Source of the DNA: Bacillus chungangensis
GTDB lineage: Bacteria > Bacillota > Bacilli > Bacillales > Bacillaceae_C
NCBI RefSeq assembly: GCF_030812995.1
Contig: NZ_JAUSTT010000001.1
Coordinates: 222,396 to 286,395 of the forward strand
Reading direction: 5' to 3'
Length of the DNA: 64,000 nt
Positions 58,923 to 64,000 of the stretch are shown here, in pieces (position 1 is the first letter of the stretch; the number at the start of each line of letters is the position of its first letter). The notes beneath the pieces are model-generated. The model had not been told where the DNA came from and searched no databases. It saw only the letters and a list, made by a program, of their open reading frames with translations. Position numbers and translations under genes: made by a program.

Positions 58923-59411
58923 AAGATCACCTCGTTGTATCTTATGTTAGATGGACAATTGGACTGCCCTTTTCTCATTTGCTATTTAATAAAGATTTTC
59001 TTGAAGAAATTAGAAAATAGCATTAGAAAGTATGAAAAATCGTGATCTTCGTCTTTAATGAACTGCTAAGTATAGCCAATAAGTTTGAATCTGGATAAAA
59101 GAGCTGAATGAAATAAAAATGCCATTTATGTATTTAAAAGAAGTTAACGCTAAACAGGAAGCTTTTACTATGAAAGTCATGGAGACGAAATGTATATAGA
59201 TTAGAATATTGATTATACTTCTTTTCACAATCTGTTTCCTTATAGAAATATTTATAATCGGGATAAAATTTTTCGGTAAACATTCAAATAAGCATAGAAC
59301 ATAATAATAATATATAAAGATTTCAATATTCGGAATTTATTAATTGCTAATAATGTGTGTCTAAAGGATTCGGGGTTTATATTACTGGATGTCATTCCAT
59401 TTGCAATGGGG

Positions 59412-59567
59412 TCATATTGCATTTGAAATATGATTTCGAACTGTTTTTTCACTGATGAAAAGAGCATTCGCTATTTCTTTTGTTGTCATATCCTGCACTA
59501 ACAGTTCAAAAACTTCTTTTTCTCTTTTTGTGAGCAGCGGTTTATGAGTGAATTTATTCTCCTTCAA
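59412..59567 (-). pseudogene. gerE: gerE 5' part (start and first 50 codons) of a split gene
   Basis: TTG 59567 is 9 nt after AAGGAGGG and opens M-K-E-N-K-F-T-H-K-P-L-L-T-K-R-E-K-E-V-F, then T-T-K-E-I-A-N-A-L-F-I-S-E-K-T-V-R-N-H-I-S-N-A, the GerE LuxR-type helix-turn-helix. After the att core it ends I-stop. Alone it encodes 51 aa lacking the last helix. Joined to 46542-46631 it gives 74 aa. GerE activates and represses late coat genes in the mother cell together with sigma-K. Confidence 0.94.
59419..59432. repeat. right att core of the gerE element
   Basis: GCATTTGAAATATG, direct repeat of 46618-46631. Confidence 0.88.
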
Positions 59568-59630
59568 CTATTGTAACCCTCCTTGCCTTCGCCTGCTTAA
59601 ACTCGGGGATGGGTAATTTGGTTGTCAAGT

Positions 59631-59658
59631 TATCATATGTGAGGAAAATAAGTAGAGT
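59631..59658 (-). promoter_or_regulatory. sigma-K-type promoter of gerE
   Basis: Minus strand: AC (59658-59657), 17-nt spacer, CATATGATA (59639-59631), matching sigma-K consensus AC / CATANNNTA. It lies about 65-90 nt upstream of the gerE TTG. In B. subtilis gerE is transcribed by sigma-K in the mother cell. Confidence 0.72.
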
Positions 59659-59730
59659 GACATAACAAAGGCAAGGAAATCATGATTTTAACAAAAATGT
59701 GCTTTGGCACATCTAGCTTTCTTATCGCCT

Positions 59731-60177
59731 TTACTCCATCAGTTTTGTTTTTGTTGTGGACGACCATGGGACTGCTTTTCCAGTTTCTCGTGATATTTGC
59801 ACCATAGTGCCTCGACCAACAAAACAAAGGCGATGATCTTCTTTCTTAGCCATATAGTGAAGGTCTATAGATGATGTTCCTATTTTCGCTATTTTTACAT
59901 ATACCTTTAAGCGCTCATCGAAATACACTTGAGTGAGAAAATCGCATTGTAAGTCCGCAACTACCGGAATCGTGATGCTATCGCTGCCAACCCATTCTTC
60001 CATCAATCCTTTATGCTGTAAAAACGCAATTCTCGCTTCTTCAAAATATGTAAATGGAACGGTATTGTTTAAATGGCCAAACATATCTGTTTCAGAAAAT
60101 CTTACTTTGATTGGCTGATAAAAAGAAAATGCATCCTGCCAATTTTCAAGTTGCTCAATATAAGAAATATTCCTCAA
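59731..60177 (-). CDS. ysmA: acyl-CoA thioesterase family protein YsmA
   Basis: 148 aa, hotdog fold 4HBT type: V-R-F-S-E-T-D-M-F-G-H-L-N-N-T-V-P-F-T-Y-F-E-E-A-R, the FcbC/YbgC-like catalytic-Asp region. TTG 60177 sits 8 nt after AAGGAG; GTG 60186 abuts the SD. Located between sdhB and gerE as in B. subtilis. Substrate unknown. Confidence 0.85.
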   Translation of the reverse strand: MRNISYIEQLENWQDAFSFYQPIKVRFSETDMFGHLNNTVPFTYFEEARIAFLQHKGLMEEWVGSDSITIPVVADLQCDFLTQVYFDERLKVYVKIAKIGTSSIDLHYMAKKEDHRLCFVGRGTMVQISRETGKAVPWSSTTKTKLME

Positions 60178-60284
60178 CTCATCCACTCCTTATGAAAAAA
60201 TTTTACTTAGACATCTTTCAATCCATTAAGGTGCAGAAGTATCATTGTGTTAGAGCGAGAATTGTGTGTCTATCACATTCATTT

Positions 60285-60725
60285 TCAACGAATAAATGCT
60301 GCAGCTTGATTTTGAAGAGCATCTTCCAACCATTTTGGATGCATCGTCAACAGGTTATCAGGAAGAGCATCAATGGGGAAAAATTGAACATCAAGCGATT
60401 CAGATGAATGACTTGAAAGCGCCCCATCAACGATCCGCGCTTGGAAGCATGTCGTAATAAAATGAACGATTTTTCCGTTAGGGTAGTGAAAAATTTGTGA
60501 GTCTGGATCAGAATAAACACCAATTAATTTTTCAATTGTAACGTGTAAGCCTGTTTCTTCTTTTACTTCCCTAACAGCAGCCATTTGAACAGTTTCACCG
60601 GGCTCTACATGTCCAGAAGGAATTCCCCACAGTCCAACGTCCGCACGCTTTTGCAGTAGAACATGATGATCATCATTAAAAACAATGATAGCAACTCCTG
60701 GATGAATTTTATCAATTTTACTCAT
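60285..60725 (-). CDS. Nudix hydrolase
   Basis: 146 aa with a full Nudix box [23 protein letters not shown]. Hydrolyses a nucleoside diphosphate linked to another moiety; substrate cannot be told from sequence. Inserted between sdhB and ysmA compared with B. subtilis. Confidence 0.92.
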   Translation of the reverse strand: MSKIDKIHPGVAIIVFNDDHHVLLQKRADVGLWGIPSGHVEPGETVQMAAVREVKEETGLHVTIEKLIGVYSDPDSQIFHYPNGKIVHFITTCFQARIVDGALSSHSSESLDVQFFPIDALPDNLLTMHPKWLEDALQNQAAAFIR

Positions 60726-60779
60726 ATTTACTCATATCCTTTTCATATCATTTATTTAAAACGAACTAATGTGATGTGG

Positions 60780-60820
60780 ATAAGATAAGAAGCTTCCAAT
60801 CAAAGATCAGAAGCTTCCTC
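60780..60820 (-). terminator. terminator after sdhB
   Basis: Stem GAAGCTTC (60789-60796) with GAAGCTTC (60810-60817), then TTATCTTATCC on the minus strand. Confidence 0.75.
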
Positions 60821-60831
60821 ATGTTCAGATG

Positions 60832-61599
60832 TTAATCAACCATATGGTCGCTGCCAAAGAAGTTTTTAAACATTTGCAAACTTGTTGAACGGTTTAATGC
60901 GGCAATCGATGTCGTTAATGGAATGCCCTTAGGACAAGATTGTACACAGTTTTGTGAGTTGCCGCAGCCTTCTATTCCGCCTTCTCCCATCAGTGCTTCT
61001 AAACGCTCATCTTTATTCATTGCCCCTGTAGGATGTGTATTGAATAAGCGTACTTGTGAAATTGGCGCCGGTCCAATGAAATTCGACTTGTCATTAACGT
61101 TTGGACATGCTTCTAGACATACACCACAAGTCATACATTTGGACAGCTCGTAAGCCCACTGTCTCTTTTTCTCTGGCATTCGCGGGCCGGGCCCTAAATC
61201 ATAAGTACCGTCAATTGGAATCCAAGCTTTTACTCGTTTCAAAGCATCAAACATACGACTGCGATCAATTTGCAGGTCACGAATAACTGGGAATGTCTTC
61301 ATTGGTTTAAGACGAATCGGCTGCTCTAATTGGTCAACTAAAGCGGTACAGGATTGCCGAGGTTTGCCATTAATAATCATTGAGCAAGCTCCACAAACTT
61401 CTTCCAAACAGTTCATATCCCATGTTACTGGAGTTGTCTTTTCCCCATTGGCATTTACAGGATTACGGCGAATTTCCATCAACGCGGAAATGACATTCAT
61501 ATTTGGTCGATATGGCAGTACAAACTTTTCATCATACGGTGCAGATTCAGGATTATCTTGACGAGTTATAATAAATTCTACAGTTTTCTTTTCACTCAT
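60832..61599 (-). CDS. sdhB: succinate dehydrogenase iron-sulfur subunit
   Basis: 255 aa. [2Fe-2S] cysteines in C-L-E-E-V-C-G-A-C ... C; [4Fe-4S]/[3Fe-4S] cysteines in C-M-T-C-G-V-C-L-E-A-C-P and C-V-Q-S-C-P-K-G. Transfers electrons from SdhA to the SdhC haem. Starts 3 bp after sdhA. Confidence 0.97.
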   Translation of the reverse strand: MSEKKTVEFIITRQDNPESAPYDEKFVLPYRPNMNVISALMEIRRNPVNANGEKTTPVTWDMNCLEEVCGACSMIINGKPRQSCTALVDQLEQPIRLKPMKTFPVIRDLQIDRSRMFDALKRVKAWIPIDGTYDLGPGPRMPEKKRQWAYELSKCMTCGVCLEACPNVNDKSNFIGPAPISQVRLFNTHPTGAMNKDERLEALMGEGGIEGCGNSQNCVQSCPKGIPLTTSIAALNRSTSLQMFKNFFGSDHMVD

Positions 61600-61601
61600 C
61601 C

Positions 61602-63374
61602 CTAATTCTCCTCTTTCTTTTTGGTATAGTCACGTTTACGAGGCTTAATAAGGGAAACATCGACTTCCTCATAGCTAAATTCCGGTGTATTTGTAGCTGA
61701 ATTATATTTTGCAATGGTTGTTTTCAACCATTCATCATCGTTACGGTTCGGGAAGTCTGGTTTGTAATGAGCCCCACGACTTTCATTACGGTTATACGCA
61801 CCAATTGTAATTACTCGTGCCAGCTGCAGCATGTGCTGTAATTGGCGAGTAAATGGTGCGGCTTGGTTGCTCCACTTTGCAGAATCACTGACGTTGATTT
61901 TTTTCCAGCGTTCCATTAATTCCTGGATTTTTTCGTCAGTTTGCAATAGTTTATCATTATGTCTAACTACAGTAACATTATCTGTCATCCATTCACCAAG
62001 CTCTTTATGAAGAACGTAAGCATTTTCATTGCCATCTAATGAAAGAATTTCTTTCCATTTCTCTTCCTCTTGTTTTACAGCGCTATCAAAAAGAGAAGAA
62101 GGAAGGTCGTCAGCGCTTTTTTCTAGGCCATCAATGTATTTAACTGCATTTGGTCCAGCAATCATCCCGCCATAGATAGCAGATAACAATGAGTTTGCAC
62201 CAAGCCGGTTAGCACCATGCTGTGAATAATCACATTCTCCTGCTGCAAATAAACCAGGAATGTTTGTATGCTGATCATAATCAACCCATATTCCACCCAT
62301 CGAGTAGTGAACAGCAGGGAATATTTTCATCGGTACTTTACGTGGATTATCTCCAGTAAATTTCTCGTAAATTTCGATAATACCGCCAAGTTTTACATCA
62401 AGTTCATGTGGATCTTTATGGGACAGATCAAGATAAACCATATTTTCGCCATTAATTCCTAGTTTTTGATTTACACAGACATCAAAAATTTCACGTGTTG
62501 CAATGTCTCGAGGAACGAGATTTCCATATGCTGGATATTTCTCTTCTAAGAAATACCATGGTTTACCATCTTTATACGTCCAAACACGTCCACCCTCACC
62601 ACGAGCTGACTCACTCATTAGACGAAGCTTATCGTCTCCCGGTATAGCAGTAGGATGAATTTGAATAAATTCTCCATTGGCATAATGTGCACCTTGTTGG
62701 TAAACAATAGAGGCTGCAGAACCTGTATTAATGACAGAATTTGTCGATTTTCCAAAAATAATGCCAGGGCCGCCAGTAGCCATAATAACTGCATCAGCAG
62801 AAAACGATTTTATTTCCATTGTTCTTAAATCCTGGGCCGTAATTCCTCGACAAGCACCATTTTCATCTAAAATAATACCTAAGAATTCCCAACCTTCATA
62901 TTTATTTACAAGTCCTGCAACTTCATGACGACGAACTTGCTCATCAAGTGCATACAATAATTGTTGTCCAGTTGTTGCTCCAGCAAAAGCAGTCCGGTGA
63001 TGCTGCGTTCCACCAAAGCGTCTAAAATCAAGCAAACCTTCAGGAGTCCGACTAAACATTACTCCCATTCGATCTAGTAAATTTATAATTCCAGGGGCCG
63101 CTTCACACATTGCTTTAACTGGAGGCTGATTCGCCAAAAAGTCTCCGCCGTAAACGGTATCATCAAAATGAATCATTGGTGAGTCGCCTTCACCTTTTGT
63201 ATTAACCGCACCATTTATACCGCCTTGAGCACAAACAGAATGTGAGCGTTTCACAGGTACGATGGAAAACAAATCTACTTGTTTGCCTTGTTCTGCGATT
63301 TTTATCGTTGCCATCAAGCCAGCCAATCCTCCGCCAACTACGATGATCTTTCCTTTACTCATTGTGTGACTCAC
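61602..63374 (-). CDS. sdhA: succinate dehydrogenase flavoprotein subunit
   Basis: 590 aa. FAD site V-V-G-G-G-L-A-G-L-M-A, covalent-FAD His region R-S-H-S-V-C-A-Q-G-G-I, active-site H-P-T-A and R-G-E-G-G, C-terminal R-N-E-S-R-G-A-H-Y. Oxidises succinate to fumarate in the TCA cycle and respiratory complex II. Confidence 0.97.
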   Translation of the reverse strand: MSHTMSKGKIIVVGGGLAGLMATIKIAEQGKQVDLFSIVPVKRSHSVCAQGGINGAVNTKGEGDSPMIHFDDTVYGGDFLANQPPVKAMCEAAPGIINLLDRMGVMFSRTPEGLLDFRRFGGTQHHRTAFAGATTGQQLLYALDEQVRRHEVAGLVNKYEGWEFLGIILDENGACRGITAQDLRTMEIKSFSADAVIMATGGPGIIFGKSTNSVINTGSAASIVYQQGAHYANGEFIQIHPTAIPGDDKLRLMSESARGEGGRVWTYKDGKPWYFLEEKYPAYGNLVPRDIATREIFDVCVNQKLGINGENMVYLDLSHKDPHELDVKLGGIIEIYEKFTGDNPRKVPMKIFPAVHYSMGGIWVDYDQHTNIPGLFAAGECDYSQHGANRLGANSLLSAIYGGMIAGPNAVKYIDGLEKSADDLPSSLFDSAVKQEEEKWKEILSLDGNENAYVLHKELGEWMTDNVTVVRHNDKLLQTDEKIQELMERWKKINVSDSAKWSNQAAPFTRQLQHMLQLARVITIGAYNRNESRGAHYKPDFPNRNDDEWLKTTIAKYNSATNTPEFSYEEVDVSLIKPRKRDYTKKKEEN

Positions 63375-63420
63375 TCCTTTAACTTGTCTTCCATTAAAAA
63401 TCTGACTTTCGTTGATTAGA

Positions 63421-63500
63421 GGCTGTTCAAAAAATAGAGATTATTTTTAGCAAACTTCTATTCTAGCTAACTTTACTCTTCTACATTTCCTTTTTGAACA
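63421..63500. repeat. large inverted repeat in the sdhC-sdhA gap
   Basis: TGTTCAAAAA (63424-63433) and TTTTTGAACA (63491-63500) enclose a 57-nt AT-rich loop. Related arms occur after gerM (43759-43804). Possibly an interspersed repeat or attenuator. Confidence 0.5.
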
Positions 63501-63507
63501 CTCATGA

Positions 63508-64000
63508 TTAGGTAAACAGTCCAGGATGTGAGAAAGCTAATAATGCTCTAATTCCCACAACTGATAATAGAACAAAAATGATCATAACAACATAGCTTGA
63601 AATCTTTTGGGATGTCGGAGATTGGGTAATTCCCCAAGAAACCATAAATGACCAGAGCCCATTAGAAAAGTGGAAAATGGCAGCAATCACTCCCACTATG
63701 TAAAATGCCAACATATAAGGACTAGAGAGAGCATCATACATCATTTGGTAATTAACTTCCTGTCCTAACGCTGCTTGGATTCGCGTTTCATATACATGCC
63801 ATGCAATAAAAATTAGCACGATGACTCCGCTGATCCGTTGAAGCCGAAACATCCAGTTGCGGAAATAGCTGAGAGTCGATGTATTGTTCTTCGCCGTATA
63901 TGCAATATACAAACCGTAGATTGCATGAAAAATTAATGGTAGATAGATAACTCCAAATTCTAGAACAATAAGGAAAGGAAGATTTCCCATAAATCCTACT
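63508..64000 (-). CDS. sdhC: succinate dehydrogenase cytochrome b558 subunit (5' end outside window)
   Basis: Four membrane helices are visible, with His residues for haem (L-I-F-H-A-I-Y-G-L, I-A-W-H-V-Y-E, A-I-F-H-F-S-N-G-L-W). The frame continues in phase past M-G-N-L-P-F to the window edge, so the N-terminal about 40 residues are missing. Membrane anchor of complex II, first gene of sdhCAB. Confidence 0.93.
   Translation of the reverse strand, partial: VGFMGNLPFLIVLEFGVIYLPLIFHAIYGLYIAYTAKNNTSTLSYFRNWMFRLQRISGVIVLIFIAWHVYETRIQAALGQEVNYQMMYDALSSPYMLAFYIVGVIAAIFHFSNGLWSFMVSWGITQSPTSQKISSYVVMIIFVLLSVVGIRALLAFSHPGLFT

Larger units (their letters stand above)
46618..59432. mobile_element. 12.8-kb gerE-intervening (skin-like) element
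   Basis: Bounded by 14-bp direct repeats GCATTTGAAATATG at 46618-46631 and 59419-59432 (12,801 bp between equivalent points), both inside gerE. A large serine recombinase lies at the left end. Cargo: copper efflux (csoR, copZ, copA), Dam methylase, YmaF, PRD antiterminator, two or three unknowns and some degraded frames. No phage structural genes remain. By analogy with skin in sigK, excision in the sporulating mother cell would rebuild gerE. Analogy and perfect reconstruction are strong; excision itself is inferred. Confidence 0.9.

Noticed and set aside
58707-59045. 112-aa rightward open frame
   Set aside because: Antisense to an SD-led small gene; Phe/Ser/Lys-rich translation typical of AT-rich noncoding sequence.
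46542-59567. gerE as a simple pseudogene broken by a random insertion
   Set aside because: Both halves are undamaged, share an exact direct repeat at the break, and rejoin to the family length with promoter, SD and terminator kept.

Overview
The window is a low-to-medium GC Firmicute chromosome segment from a spore-forming member of the Bacillaceae. The right-hand part carries the Bacillus gene order sdhC-sdhA-sdhB / ysmA / gerE / ysmB / racE / gerM / rph / ysnA / ysnB, including the sporulation genes gerE and gerM. Two mobile elements interrupt this backbone.

Positions 1 to about 41,545 are the right part of a prophage (or phage-like integrative element) sitting at the 3' end of a tRNA-Arg(TCT) gene, with a tyrosine integrase next to the tRNA. 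Almost all of it is one long leftward series of tightly packed, overlapping genes: replication (DnaG-like primase, DnaB-like helicase, DnaC-like loader, ssDNA-binding-like protein, family A DNA polymerase, RuvC-like and RecB-like nucleases), nucleotide metabolism (class I ribonucleotide reductase, flavodoxin/NrdI, ThyX, dUTPase-like fusion, dNMP kinase), an orphan cytosine methyltransferase, HNH and PD-(D/E)XK endonucleases, a sigma-like factor and many small proteins. A few rightward genes (HTH repressor, HicAB, ATP-dependent ligase, a second HTH regulator, a Lys/Glu-rich membrane protein) are probably the lysogeny-expressed set. Structural genes are not in the window; they must lie further left. 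Several genes have a strong Shine-Dalgarno but only ATT or ATA as an in-frame start, including DNA polymerase. Two direct-repeat arrays (24-bp units at 841-916, about 64-bp units at 39331-39560) lie beside winged-helix initiator-like genes.

Positions 41,546-46,541 are host backbone: tRNA-Arg, ysnB, rdgB, rph, gerM, racE, ysmB.

Positions about 46,618-59,432 are a 12.8-kb element that splits the sporulation regulator gene gerE. The C-terminal codons lie at 46542-46631, the start codon and first 50 codons at 59412-59567, and both ends share a 14-bp direct repeat. A large serine recombinase sits at the left end. Precise recombination between the repeats would restore a 74-codon gerE, still with a sigma-K-like promoter, SD and terminator. 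The layout parallels the skin element in sigK: recombinase at one end, metal resistance (here csoR-copZ-copA copper efflux) as cargo. The element also holds a Dam-type methylase, YmaF, a PRD antiterminator, a carboxyl-methyltransferase-like protein and a DUF1835-like protein. This developmentally excisable gerE element is the most notable system in the window.

Positions 59,412-64,000 are host backbone again: gerE 5' half, ysmA, a Nudix hydrolase, sdhB, sdhA and a truncated sdhC.
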